The notes under the pieces are model-generated. The model worked only from the letters and a program-made list of their open reading frames with translations, searched no databases and was not told the origin of the DNA. The translations under genes were made by a program, and so were the position numbers. A DNA stretch of 53,340 bases from Saprospiraceae bacterium (lineage in GTDB: Bacteria > Bacteroidota > Bacteroidia > Chitinophagales > Saprospiraceae). This document shows, one piece after another, positions 1-9,600 of the stretch; within the stretch, counting starts at the first letter, position 1; every line of letters begins with the position of its first letter. The stretch covers positions 1 to 53,340 of the forward strand of contig JAIYAP010000087.1 of assembly GCA_027488935.1 (NCBI GenBank). Reading direction: 5' to 3'.

Positions 1-189
1 TGACATCTCCCCGAGGTGACATCTCCCCGAGGTGACATCTCCCCGAGGTGACATCTCCCCGAGGTGAAATCTCTCCGAGGTGACATCTCCCCGAGGTGAC
101 ATCTCCCCGAGGTGACATCTCCCCGAGGTGACATCTCCTCGAGGTGTCATCTCCCGAGGTGTCATCTCCCGAGGTGTCACCTCCCAAGG
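1..189. repeat. 16-bp tandem repeat array of 12 units
   Basis: Units of the form TGACATCTCCCCGAGG follow one another without spacers: nine of 16 bp (1-144), then three of 15 bp (145-189). Units 5 and 9 carry point changes and the last three drift progressively towards the gene start. The array may continue beyond the left edge. Within it CATCTC-CCC-GAGGTG can fold into a 6-bp stem with a 3-nt loop, the same shape as the CGACCTC-TCC-GAGGTCG palindromes at 33.0 and 41.3-41.5 kb. Only 22 bp separate its end from the chosen ATG at 212, so there is little room for an ordinary promoter between them. Confidence 0.95.
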
Positions 190-211
190 TATCACTTTCT
201 CAATCTTAAAA

Positions 212-1849
212 ATGATGATTTTACGCAATTTGAGTGTGCTTTTTTGCCTCTTTTTTGTTTGTCCTGCCTTTTCCCAGCCGCTTCAATCGCCCGCGCGCCA
301 CGTAGTGGTGATCGGCGTAGATGGCATGAGTCCAGACGGAATACGAAAAGCGGCAACGCCCGTCATGGATCAAATGATGAAAGAAGGGGCTTTTACCTTG
401 CAAGCCCGCAGTGTAACCCCCAGCAGTTCGAGTTCCAACTGGGCATCGATGATTATGGGCGCGGATGTAGAACAACATGGCATTCACAGCAACGACTACG
501 AGCGCGATAATTTCATCCTGCCTCCAGTGGTGCATGGGAAAGACGCAATTTTCCCAACCATTTTTGGCATTTTGCATGATCAAAAGCCGAATGCCAAGAT
601 CGCTGCGATTTATCAATGGCGTGGTTTTGGTCGGTTATTTGAAAAAAGTGCCGTAAATTACGATACCTGCACGGCCAATGAAAGCGAAACGGCCCGGATT
701 GCTGCCGCGTATATTTTGAAGGAAAAACCCACATTCTGCTTTATACATTTGGATCATGTCGACCATGCCGGGCATGAATCGGGCCACGGTAGCCCGGCGT
801 ATTATGCCTCGGTTGCAAAGGCCGACAGTTTGATTGGGCAAATTCTAGCCGCCATAAAAGCCGCGGGCATCGCCGACGAAACCCTGGTCGTAGTTTCAGC
901 CGATCATGGCGGAATTGGCTTGGGGCATGGCGGACTTACCCTGGCAGAAATGGAAATTCCATTTATTTTATGGGGGAAAGGCGTAAAAAAGGGATTTCAA
1001 ATACCAACCCCCGTGTACCAATTCGATAATGCAGCTACCCTGGCATTTGCTTTTGGTATTCAGCAACCGTATGCCTGGATTGGTCGCGCGGTGCAATGCG
1101 CCTTTGAAGGATATGCCGTGCCAGCCAACAATTATCCGGTGATTACTTATGTAGAGAAGCCGGATTTTAAACCGTCTGCTTTTCAGAATCGGCGGGCTGG
1201 GGGCTTGTTTTTTGCGCCTGCATCATTGAATATCCTAAATCCGGCGGGAAGCGGTGAATTGCGTTTTACCCTTGACGGAACTTATCCAACGATCACATCT
1301 GAACTTTTTAAAAAGGAAGTGTTGCTCGGGCAAAACACCGTTGCGCGTTGCGGGGTGTTTCGCGATGGCCAATTGGTGAGTGAAATCGCCGATGCTTATT
1401 ATCGTTTTTTGCCTAAAGGCGCTTTGCCGCAGGTGGTGTACCGCTGTTATTATGGCGCTGAACTCAAAAGCTTGCCCAATGTGCGCGATTTGAAAGTAGA
1501 AGCCAGTGGCAAATGTTATGAACTTACTTCCGACGGCCTGAAATTGCCGAGAAGCGAGGATGTGGTGGTGGTGTTTGAATGCGATTTAAGCATCGAATCT
1601 GCAGGGAAATACACCTTTTTTACCCGTTCTGACGATGGAAGCGCCTTGTATATTGATGGTAAAAAAGTGGTAGACAACGATGGCGACCACGGCGTAACAG
1701 AAAAAGCCGGGAAAATAGATTTGACGCCCGGTACCCACGAAATTCGGGTAGAATGGTTCAATGGCGGCGGCGGTGGTTGGCTGGATACGTATTACCAGGG
1801 ACCTGGTGTGCCGAAACAGTTGATTCCGGCTGGGGTTTTGAAGGGGTAG
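212..1849 (+). CDS. Secreted alkaline-phosphatase-superfamily phosphodiesterase with chitobiase-like and PA14 domains
   Basis: A 545-residue exported protein. The start at 212 is chosen because it begins a clean signal peptide (MMILRNLSVLFCLFFVCPAFSQ); the frame stays open upstream only through the tandem repeat. The catalytic domain shows VVVIGVDGM (first metal Asp), a Ser-rich nucleophile loop SSSSSNWASMIMG, HLDHVDHAGH and VSADHGGIGLGHGG, the metal-binding pattern of type I phosphodiesterase/nucleotide pyrophosphatases. After about residue 320 comes a chitobiase C-terminal-like strand segment (GELRFTLDGTYPT), and the last ~120 residues form a PA14-type carbohydrate-binding domain (SDDGSALYIDGKKVVDNDG). 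There is no T9SS tail. The likely substrate is a phosphodiester or phosphonate linked to glycans in the periplasm or outside the cell, which is inference. Family placement is fairly certain, substrate unknown. Confidence 0.85.
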   Translation: MMILRNLSVLFCLFFVCPAFSQPLQSPARHVVVIGVDGMSPDGIRKAATPVMDQMMKEGAFTLQARSVTPSSSSSNWASMIMGADVEQHGIHSNDYERDNFILPPVVHGKDAIFPTIFGILHDQKPNAKIAAIYQWRGFGRLFEKSAVNYDTCTANESETARIAAAYILKEKPTFCFIHLDHVDHAGHESGHGSPAYYASVAKADSLIGQILAAIKAAGIADETLVVVSADHGGIGLGHGGLTLAEMEIPFILWGKGVKKGFQIPTPVYQFDNAATLAFAFGIQQPYAWIGRAVQCAFEGYAVPANNYPVITYVEKPDFKPSAFQNRRAGGLFFAPASLNILNPAGSGELRFTLDGTYPTITSELFKKEVLLGQNTVARCGVFRDGQLVSEIADAYYRFLPKGALPQVVYRCYYGAELKSLPNVRDLKVEASGKCYELTSDGLKLPRSEDVVVVFECDLSIESAGKYTFFTRSDDGSALYIDGKKVVDNDGDHGVTEKAGKIDLTPGTHEIRVEWFNGGGGGWLDTYYQGPGVPKQLIPAGVLKG

Positions 1850-1929
1850 TCATATTGATTTTTTTAAATATAAGGCGATTGGTTTAGGTTGGAAACTTAA
1901 GAGAAAAAACCTGCGTTATATCCCTTTGA

Positions 1930-1972
1930 TAGCGTTTTCAGTCCGTTTAAAGCGGCTGAAAACGCTAATTTT
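1930..1972 (+). terminator. Rho-independent terminator after the phosphodiesterase gene
   Basis: A 12-bp perfect stem (TAGCGTTTTCAG with CTGAAAACGCTA), extended inside by CCG/CGG, is followed by ATTTTTAT. It lies about 80 bp past the stop at 1849 and 20 bp before the next ATG, so the two neighbouring plus-strand genes are probably separate transcripts. Confidence 0.7.
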
Positions 1973-1992
1973 TATGTAAAAGGCGATAGAAA

Positions 1993-3162
1993 ATGGATTT
2001 CGGATTCTTATATTTCTTGCTATTTTTCCTGTTAATCTTTTGGGTTAGGGGATTGACTATTTTATTACACGAATTGGGGCATGCGCTCATGGCCATTTAT
2101 TTATCCAGGGAAAAGGTAACCGTGTACGTCGGTTCCTTTGGCGAGCGCAAGGATACGATACACCTGAAATTAGGCTTGCTTGAATGCTATCTCAAAAAAA
2201 ATATGGCCTGGGATCGCGGACTTTGCGTGCCTGAATCCAAAAACTTTACCTTAAATGGTCAAATTTGGTATACTGTAATGGGGCCAGTAGTGACCGTTTT
2301 ATGTTTTTTCGGTTTTGGTGCTTTGGCCATTCGTACGGAAGTCCCGGCTTTGCTGCGTATTTTTTCTTGTTTTTTTGTGTTCATAACCTGTTTAGATGCC
2401 CTCCGGTGCCTGATTCCAAGTAAACAGCCTATACTCATGGCTGATGACGGAATCACCTATAACGACGGTCAACTTTTGCGTAACCTGCTCCAGCAAAAGC
2501 GTTTAGCCCTGAAATTCAAGGAGGTTGAAATTGCGACCAATCAAAAAGCGTATGAACGGGCGGGTGATTTGTTGATGGAGGCGATGCCCAAAGCCAAAAA
2601 CAAATCCGATTTGTATCGTTATGCAGCAAGTGTTTATTCGGAAGGAAAATATTACGAAAAGGCCATTGCTTGCTATACTGCCCTTGAACAGGAAGGCGGC
2701 ATGGACAGCAACGATTACAACCATGCCGGCTTGATTTTCGCTTACCTGTTACAGTACGAAAACGCTTTAAGCTATTTTAAAAAAGCAGTAAAGTTGCAAC
2801 GTGATAACAACCTGGTACTTACCAATATTGCTTTTTCGCATTTAATGTTGGAGCAATACAGTACGGCATTCGAGTTGTTCGATGAATTATTTCAAAAAGA
2901 TCCTGAAAACGCCTACCTGCTGGCCAATCGAGGCCTTGCCGCTTTCAAAACAGGCCAAATTACCGCTGGCTTGGACGATTTGGAACGCGCAAAACGAATC
3001 GATCCGGAAGAGTCGTATGTGTACCGCAATTTGGGCATTGCTTTGCTGGATCAAGGCGACCCGACTCAAGCAAATGAAAATTTCATAAAAGCGCAGGTAA
3101 TCAATCCGCAAACACATTTGATTGATTCATTGCTTGAAAAAGCTATGGCTGCCGAAGCATAA
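1993..3162 (+). CDS. M50-like zinc metallopeptidase membrane domain fused to TPR repeats
   Basis: A 389-residue membrane protein. The first helix is hydrophobic (residues 5-25) and runs straight into HELGH (residues 26-30), the zinc-binding motif of M50 site-2-protease-like peptidases. More hydrophobic segments lie at about 92-112 and 118-142; the second ends in TCLDALRCLIP, where D135 could be the third zinc ligand, although the usual NPxxxxDG form is not present. From about residue 170 the protein is soluble and made of tetratricopeptide repeats (YAASVYSEGKYYEKAIACY, FAYLLQYENALSYFKKA, ANRGLAAFKTGQITAGLDDL, YRNLGIALLDQGDPTQANE). It could be an intramembrane or membrane-proximal protease with a protein-binding cytosolic arm; catalysis is not certain. 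The gene stands alone. Confidence 0.75.
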   Translation: MDFGFLYFLLFFLLIFWVRGLTILLHELGHALMAIYLSREKVTVYVGSFGERKDTIHLKLGLLECYLKKNMAWDRGLCVPESKNFTLNGQIWYTVMGPVVTVLCFFGFGALAIRTEVPALLRIFSCFFVFITCLDALRCLIPSKQPILMADDGITYNDGQLLRNLLQQKRLALKFKEVEIATNQKAYERAGDLLMEAMPKAKNKSDLYRYAASVYSEGKYYEKAIACYTALEQEGGMDSNDYNHAGLIFAYLLQYENALSYFKKAVKLQRDNNLVLTNIAFSHLMLEQYSTAFELFDELFQKDPENAYLLANRGLAAFKTGQITAGLDDLERAKRIDPEESYVYRNLGIALLDQGDPTQANENFIKAQVINPQTHLIDSLLEKAMAAEA

Positions 3163-3200
3163 TCTTTCCCCTAAACAAATACCGAGCGTGATTTTGGCAA

Positions 3201-4226
3201 TTATTTCAAACTCCAATCAACAAAAGCCTGCATTACCTCAGGCCAATGCCCTTTGTTGTAGTCCGGTCGGCCGTTTTCGGCAACTTCGAAAAAATTATGT
3301 TCCAGTTTCAAATAGCGCTTGCAGTATAGGTTGTGCTTTTCGGCCTGAATAAAAAACAAGGGCATCAAATCACATAAATCTGCCGTACGGTCCGCTGTGC
3401 CGTATGCCAGGTAAATGGGTATGTTTAACTGCAACCAATCGTCGTAAAAAGGTTCCGAAAATGTTTTCAAGGCCAATAATCCGGGATTTGCCCGAACAGA
3501 ATCCGGTTGGTAGGCGTTTTGAAACTCCTGATAATGGGCTTCCATTTCCTGGTCGGCTGCTTCCCAACTCATTTTACCCAATTGCGCATTCAAGCGCGCC
3601 TCCCGAACAAACTGATCTACCCGGCCAAATGGATTTGCCCCAAAAAGTCCCAAATGGGTGACTGATTTGTTGCTCCTTGCAATTTTAGTAGCCACTTTTG
3701 AGCCTTGCGAATGTCCGGCTACCACCAATCTGGAAGCATCTACCCAGGGCTGTTTTTTCAAATATTTCCAAACGCGTTTGGCCCTTTGAACATAATGCTC
3801 GAGGTAATCCGCTTCCAGAAACGCCTTTGATAACTGTTGTTTTTGGGTCGTATCCGGTACATAACAGTATTGTGCATTCAGGTTTTTCTCATCGGTCAAC
3901 AGCGGGGTTTCCGGCATGGAAATAACGATCAGGTGGTAATGGCGGGTGATGTTTTGCAGGTCAAAATTGGTGATGCCGCCGCCAATGATAAAATCACCAT
4001 ATTGTGCAGAATGGACCGCCAATGGGACCGGCAAAGAGCCCTGACAAAACAAAAAAACCGGTTTTTTTACCGAAAACGCAGTGTCAAATTTGATAAAATC
4101 GATGCGCTCGTTTTTATCCATTAACATAAAATGCCGCGCTTGACCCAGCAGCACACCTTGGTCCTGACCCAGACAATGTCGCTGGAAGCCCAATAATAAC
4201 ACGAACAAAATAAGTATATTACGCAT
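3201..4226 (-). CDS. Secreted alpha/beta hydrolase
   Basis: A 341-residue protein. The start at 4226 is preferred because it opens a signal peptide (MRNILILFVLLLGFQRHCLGQ) and because upstream codons in this frame run through the neighbouring deaminase gene. VVAGHSQGSKVA carries the GxSxG nucleophile elbow of alpha/beta hydrolases; the later DDWLQLNIPIYLAYGTADRT segment fits the Asp loop and LEHNFFE the His region. The substrate cannot be told; the size resembles serine aminopeptidase or prolyl-peptidase-like folds. Its ATG begins one base after the TAA of the upstream nagB-type gene, so the two are almost surely one transcript and perhaps translationally coupled. That pairing hints at a role with amino sugars or peptidoglycan fragments, but this is inference. 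Confidence 0.8.
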   Translation of the reverse strand: MRNILILFVLLLGFQRHCLGQDQGVLLGQARHFMLMDKNERIDFIKFDTAFSVKKPVFLFCQGSLPVPLAVHSAQYGDFIIGGGITNFDLQNITRHYHLIVISMPETPLLTDEKNLNAQYCYVPDTTQKQQLSKAFLEADYLEHYVQRAKRVWKYLKKQPWVDASRLVVAGHSQGSKVATKIARSNKSVTHLGLFGANPFGRVDQFVREARLNAQLGKMSWEAADQEMEAHYQEFQNAYQPDSVRANPGLLALKTFSEPFYDDWLQLNIPIYLAYGTADRTADLCDLMPLFFIQAEKHNLYCKRYLKLEHNFFEVAENGRPDYNKGHWPEVMQAFVDWSLK

Positions 4227-4227
4227 A

Positions 4228-6126
4228 TTAAATTTTCCAGCGTACAAATGCTTCCATGGCTTCATATTCGGCCAGGCCCAAAGCCCGGTACAAACGTGCG
4301 GTTTCGCGGTTGCGGTCTTCTGCGCGTTGCCAAAACTCGCGGTTGTCATCGCCCGGGAACGGCGGCCGGTCTTTTTGACTTTGGTGCATAAAAATGGCTT
4401 GTCGTTTTTTGCGCAATTGCGGTGGACTAAACGGCACGGCCATTTCAATTTCGTCGATGGCCCATTCGTGCCAGGCCCCGCGGTACAGCCACAACCAGCA
4501 ATTTTCCATCCAGGGGCGGTCTTTCAAATTTCGGAATGCTTCAAAAATAGCATCCAGACAAACCCGGTGGGTGCCATGCGGATCGGCTAAATCGCCCGCG
4601 GCATACACTTGATGGGGCTGAATCGTTTCCAAAAGATCCTGAATGATCTGGATATCGGCCGCACCGAGTGGTTTTTTGCGGGTTTTGCCCGTTTCGTAAA
4701 AGGGCATATCCAGAAAATGAATATGATCGTCCTCCAACCCGCAATACCGTGCTCCACCCCTTGCTTCCCCGCGGCGAATGAGTCCTTTGATTTTGCGCAC
4801 CGCTTCGGAATCAGGTTCTGCCGGATTTTTGCTGTTTAAAAAGGCAATTACTTCATCGTAGTGGCTGGTATCAGCGCCCTGGGTTTTGCCATATTCGGCC
4901 ATAAATTCGGCATACCGCAAGGCATCGTAATCATGCACCGCAATGTTGCCGGAAGTTTGGTAAGCCACGTGTACATGATGTCCTTGGTCGACCAAACGCA
5001 TAAACGTAGCGCCCATGGAGATCACATCATCATCGGGGTGTGGACTGAAAATAATGACCCGTTTTTGGGCGGGCTCGGCGCGTTCAGGGCGGTTGCTGTC
5101 GTCGGCATGCGGTTTTCCGCCTGGCCAGCCGCTGATGGTATGTTGCAATCGGTTGAAAATGCGGATATTCAGTTCGTAACTATTGGCCTCTTCCATGATC
5201 AACTCACTCAATCCGTGCTCATTGTAATCTTCATCGGTGAGTTTCAGGATGGGCTTGTTGCTTTGTTGGGAGAGCCAAACCACCGCTTTGCAGATGAGGT
5301 CTTCCGTCCAGTTGCAGGATCCTGCGAGCCAGGGCGTGCGCACGCGCGTGAGCATTTCGGAAGCCGATTGGTCGATCATTACCCGCACATTCGGGTGGTT
5401 TTGCAAGAAAGAAGCCGGTAAACTGGTCGAAATAGGCCCTTCCACGGCATCGCGCAGTACCGTTGCCTTGTGTTCGCCCCAGGCCATCAGGTACACGGTG
5501 CGGGCTTTAAAAATACTGCCCACGCCCATCGTTATGGCCCGATAAGGCACTGCATCTTCCTGCATAAAGTCTTTAATGGCGTCGCGGCGGGTCAGGTGGT
5601 CGAGGCGCACCATGCGGGTCATGGAATGTTCCCAGGCGCCGGGTTCATTGAATCCAATGTGTCCGGTACGGCCGATGCCCAGCAATTGGATATCAATGCC
5701 GCCTGCCATGTCTATCTGTTTCTCGTACGACGCACAGTAATCGGCCATCCCCTCCATCGGCACCGCGCCATCCGGGATATGGATATTTTCCTTGGGAATG
5801 TCAATATGGTCGAAAAGGTAATCGTGCATAAAACGCCAGTAGCTTTGTGGTACCGACTTGGCGAGCGGGTAATATTCGTCGAGGTTGAAGGTGATAACGT
5901 TTTTAAAACTCAGGCCTTCTTCCCGGTGCATGCGCACCAATGCTTCATACACTTTGATCGGGCTGCTGCCGGTGGCCAATCCGAGCACAATTTTTTCACC
6001 ATCCTGTTGTTTTTGTCGGATTGCCAATGCGATGGAGCGGGCTACATGTTCAGAACCTTCGGCTGCATCTTTCCAGATTTTAACGGGGATTTTTTCAAAA
6101 TGCTTGTATTCGTATTTTAAGTGCAT
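4228..6126 (-). CDS. nagB: Glucosamine-6-phosphate deaminase fused to a PIG-L/LmbE-type deacetylase
   Basis: A 632-residue two-domain cytosolic enzyme. Residues 1-~275 are NagB-like: GLATGSSPIKVY (phosphate loop), NLDEYYPL (D83, equivalent to the general base D72 of E. coli NagB) and GIGRTGHIGFNEPG (H156, E161). Residues ~355-632 are a PIG-L family deacetylase with SPHPDDD (363-367) and a distal DPHGTH. The reaction expected from NagB is GlcN6P to fructose-6-phosphate plus ammonia; the second half may deacetylate an N-acetyl sugar. This fusion is familiar from Bacteroidota. One point is odd: E. coli D141 in GNDGH is replaced by Thr (GRTGH), so part of the proton relay differs. A TACCTTTG box lies 42 bp upstream of the ATG, and a secreted hydrolase follows after one base. 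Confidence 0.9.
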   Translation of the reverse strand: MHLKYEYKHFEKIPVKIWKDAAEGSEHVARSIALAIRQKQQDGEKIVLGLATGSSPIKVYEALVRMHREEGLSFKNVITFNLDEYYPLAKSVPQSYWRFMHDYLFDHIDIPKENIHIPDGAVPMEGMADYCASYEKQIDMAGGIDIQLLGIGRTGHIGFNEPGAWEHSMTRMVRLDHLTRRDAIKDFMQEDAVPYRAITMGVGSIFKARTVYLMAWGEHKATVLRDAVEGPISTSLPASFLQNHPNVRVMIDQSASEMLTRVRTPWLAGSCNWTEDLICKAVVWLSQQSNKPILKLTDEDYNEHGLSELIMEEANSYELNIRIFNRLQHTISGWPGGKPHADDSNRPERAEPAQKRVIIFSPHPDDDVISMGATFMRLVDQGHHVHVAYQTSGNIAVHDYDALRYAEFMAEYGKTQGADTSHYDEVIAFLNSKNPAEPDSEAVRKIKGLIRRGEARGGARYCGLEDDHIHFLDMPFYETGKTRKKPLGAADIQIIQDLLETIQPHQVYAAGDLADPHGTHRVCLDAIFEAFRNLKDRPWMENCWLWLYRGAWHEWAIDEIEMAVPFSPPQLRKKRQAIFMHQSQKDRPPFPGDDNREFWQRAEDRNRETARLYRALGLAEYEAMEAFVRWKI

Positions 6127-6167
6127 AGGTGTTTAAATTGTCGAGGACAAAATGGGTAGTGCAGGCG

Positions 6168-6175
6168 CAAAGGTA
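6168..6175 (-). promoter_or_regulatory. Bacteroidota -7 box for the nagB unit
   Basis: On the minus strand TACCTTTG matches the TAnnTTTG consensus exactly, 42 bp before the ATG. No convincing TTTG -33 element is visible at 17-23 bp upstream. Confidence 0.5.
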
Positions 6176-6242
6176 AGGGTTCGCACTTGTTTAAAAATTA
6201 AAGTGGGAGAGCAAGCGGCAAATTTAATCGGAAATATGGGTA

Positions 6243-6276
6243 AAAAACAAGCCGCTCCGAATGAACGGAACGGCTT
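6243..6276 (-). terminator. Terminator of the 48-residue basic protein gene
   Basis: Read on the minus strand, AAGCCGTTCCG pairs with CGGAGCGGCTT (one U-G wobble) around a 6-nt loop and is followed by GTTTTTTA. A T-run also lies on the plus side, so it might stop transcription both ways. Confidence 0.75.
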
Positions 6277-6323
6277 GAGCCTGTTTTTTTCTGAGGCGGC
6301 TGGAGTACTTGACGATCGCAAGC

Positions 6324-6470
6324 CTATTCTTCGTGTTCTTCAAATTCCCGCATACGGTACTTGGTTTTTTCGGTGGGCTTTAATTTTTTCTTTTTGGAAG
6401 TGCCTTGGTTGTCGCTGAAACGATCGTCCTGACGGACTTTGTCTTTCTTGCTTTTTTCCCAGGTTTTCAT
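6324..6470 (-). CDS. Small highly charged basic protein, 48 residues
   Basis: An ATG at 6470 opens a 49-codon frame ending in TAG at 6324. The product begins MKTWEKSKKDKVRQDDRF and ends KYRMREFEEHEE, with a Lys-rich middle (KKKKLKPTEK). It has no signal peptide or membrane segment and no motif I recognise. Support comes from its position: it fills an otherwise empty minus-strand interval, has a strong terminator 48 bp after its stop, and its composition is unlike random translation of intergenic DNA. Abundant charged proteins of this size often bind RNA or ribosomes, but that is only a guess. Confidence 0.6.
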   Translation of the reverse strand: MKTWEKSKKDKVRQDDRFSDNQGTSKKKKLKPTEKTKYRMREFEEHEE

Positions 6471-6695
6471 GGCAAAAGCGAATTTAATTGGTTGATTTAC
6501 AAGTTTGAGTATAATTGATTAGGCCGTACAAAACAGGTGTTTCGTCCGGCTTTCAGATACAAAAATAAACCTATTCGTGTTTTTATCAACAGAATCCACT
6601 GAATTTTTTTTCAAGGGTACTAATTTCGCATTTGCTGACAGCCGACATTGCGAATGCTTAAAAAGCTGAATCTTACCGTTTTAATTTGATTTTCG

Positions 6696-9600
6696 ATGAA
6701 ACAAATCTACTTTCTGTTGTGCTTTATTGGTTTGAGTGCTTTTGGTTTTGCTCAAACTTCCAGATCTGTCCAGTTTGCGTCTGGTTCGGCCGCTTTTCCG
6801 GCCAATTTTTCGTCCTTATTGCAAAATCCGCCAGTCATTCAGGCTTCGGAATTATTTGCGGGCCGATTTGTGCGGTACATTCAATTTGATCGATTGTTGA
6901 GCGACCAGGAACGCACCCTGGCGGAAGGCCAGGGGCTTCAGTTTTTGGCTTATTATCCGGCCACAACGTACCTCGTAAGTTTGCCGGAAGGTTTTGATTT
7001 TAAGCAATTGGCAACACTGCCAGTTTGGAGTGTGATGGCGCCTGTTACCAATTGGAAAATGGCCCCGCAATTGCTCGAACGTCCTTTGGGCGCCTGGGCC
7101 GTAAACGGTGATCGGGCAACGCTCAATGTGCAGGTGTATCCGCATGTTGGCATTGAAAATGGTGCCCGACTTTGCCTCGCAGCGGGCTTAAACGTGACTG
7201 CAAAAGGCGTGATGAATGGATATTTGGAGGTACAAGCGCCTATTTCAGACCTGCTTTCCGTGGCTGCCTTACCTTTTATACAATATTTGGAACTGATTCC
7301 GCCGCCGAGTGAGCAGGAAGATACCCGCAATCGTGCTTTGCACCGTAGTAATATTTTGGATGCCGATCACGCGTCGGGTTTGCATTTTAATGGCGCAGGG
7401 GTAAGCGTTTTGGTACGTGATGATGGAAAGGTCGGGCCGCATGAAGATTTTCGCGGTCGATTAACCGATCTGTCTACAACCAATTTGGGCACCCATGGCG
7501 ATTGGGTTTCGGGCGCATTAGGTGGAGCAGGCAATATTGACCCACGCAGCCGTGGAATGGCAACGGGGTCCGAAATTTTTGTTTCCGAATACGTGAGTTC
7601 TTTTCAGGATGAAAAATTGCTGCAACTGCTGGATGAGGGTGTTCCGATTACCAATACCTCGTATTCGGACGGTTGCAACATCGGCTACACCATTGGTTCG
7701 CAAACCGTGGATCAACAAATGGTCAATCAGCCTAAACTGAGCCACGTGTTTTCGGCGGGCAATAACGGAACCGCCAATTGCAATTACGGCGCGGGTGCCA
7801 CTTGGGGCAACATCACCGGTGGACATAAAATGGCCAAAAATGCCTTCGCCGTCGCGAATTTGCTGGCGGATGGCTCCTTAAATAGTTCTTCCAGCCGTGG
7901 CCCGGCGTATGATGGTCGCATCAAGCCCGACATCAGTGCACATGGTACCGATGTATTCATGACCCAGCCTTTCCAAACCTACAGCAATGCAACGGGCACC
8001 TCCTTTTCTGCGCCCGCCGTGGCAGGTGGCTTGGCACAATTGACCCAGGCGTTCAAGTCGTTGAACAATGGCCAGGAACCCGCATCGGCTTTGCTGAAAG
8101 CGGCTGTTTTGAATACGGCCAATGACATTGGCAATGTAGGACCCGATTTTCGCACCGGTTGGGGGCAGATCAACGTGGGGGCCGCCTACCGATTGCTCGA
8201 ACAAAAAAACTATTTGAACGCATCCATTTCTCTGGGCGCGACCAACAACCAAACCTTGAGCCTGCCCGAACAAGTCCGCCAGGCACGTATTATGCTCGTA
8301 TGGACTGATCCGGCTGCTGCGCCCAATGCGGCAAAAGCCTTGGTAAATGACCTCGATTTGAAGGTAATTGCCCCTGATGGCACGGTTTTGTTGCCCTGGC
8401 GCCTGGATCCGACCCCGAATGCTACTGCTTTGAATACACCTGCCACCAAAGGAATCGATTCCCTGAATAATGTAGAACAGGTAAGTATCAATTTGCCGCT
8501 GGCGGGCAATTATACCGTGCAGGTACAAGGCAATGGCGTGGCATTTGGTCCACAAGATTACTACCTGGTGTGGACGTATTTAAAAGACGAACTAAAAATC
8601 ACCTATCCCAATGGAGGAGAAGGTTTTGTAACCAGTCAGGGCGAAACCGAGCGTATTCACTGGGATGCCTTGGGGAATGATGGCGAATTTACCCTGCAAT
8701 ATACCCTGGATAATGGACAAAGTTGGAAACCCATGGCTACCGTAAGCAGCGAACGTCGCCATTACGATTGGGAAATACCCCAAAATACGGTCAGTGGACA
8801 AGTTAAAATCCTGATACTGCGCGGTAACCAAAGCGACACAACGGATGTTCCATGCACCATTGCACCCGTTCCTGGTAATATAAAGGTGGAAAAAGTATGC
8901 CCCGATTCGATGTCTGTTAGTTGGAACGCTGTGGATAGCCTTGAATATGATGTGTACCGATTGGGGCAGCGCTATATGGAAATTGTGGGCCATGCCAACA
9001 GCACACCTTTTACATTTCCAGTACAAAATGGGGGCACCGCGCAATGGCTTTCTATCCGCACGGCCGACTCAACAGGTCTGACAGGGCGTAGGGCCAGGGC
9101 GGTGCGTTGGCCGGGCGATCTTAAAAACTGCCCACAAAACAACGACGTGGCATTGCGGAAATTACTTTCTCCTGCGGTAGATGCCATCCTTCAATGTGGC
9201 GGTGGCGATTTGTCGATTGCCGTACGGATCAAAAATGAGGGGTTGAGCCCGGTTTTAGGGGCCATCGCCCATTATCAGATCGGAAACCAGCCAGCCTTGA
9301 GCCAAAGCGTTCCGACCATACCCGTGGCCGATTCCATTGATTTTGTATTTGCTACACCTTATTATATAGGTTTCAATGGCCGCCTGGACATGAAGGTTTG
9401 GTTGACATATCCGGAAGACAATGCGCATTTCAATGATACCATTCAGCGGGTATTGCCGGTGGTTTCCCAAGCGGCGCAGGCTCCTTTTGGTCAAAGTTTT
9501 GAAAATAGTCCCAATTTGCCTGCCGGTTGGACGGTCGTGAATCCAGATGAACAAATCGGCTGGCAATTGCAGCGGGGGAATATCGTTGGGACAGGTGGTA

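Noticed and set aside
1-189. CRISPR array
   Set aside because: Units touch with no spacers and drift in length from 16 to 15 bp.
128-211. GTG start for the phosphodiesterase giving a GVISR pentapeptide repeat N-terminus
   Set aside because: The signal peptide begins cleanly at 212; the upstream part is translated tandem repeat.
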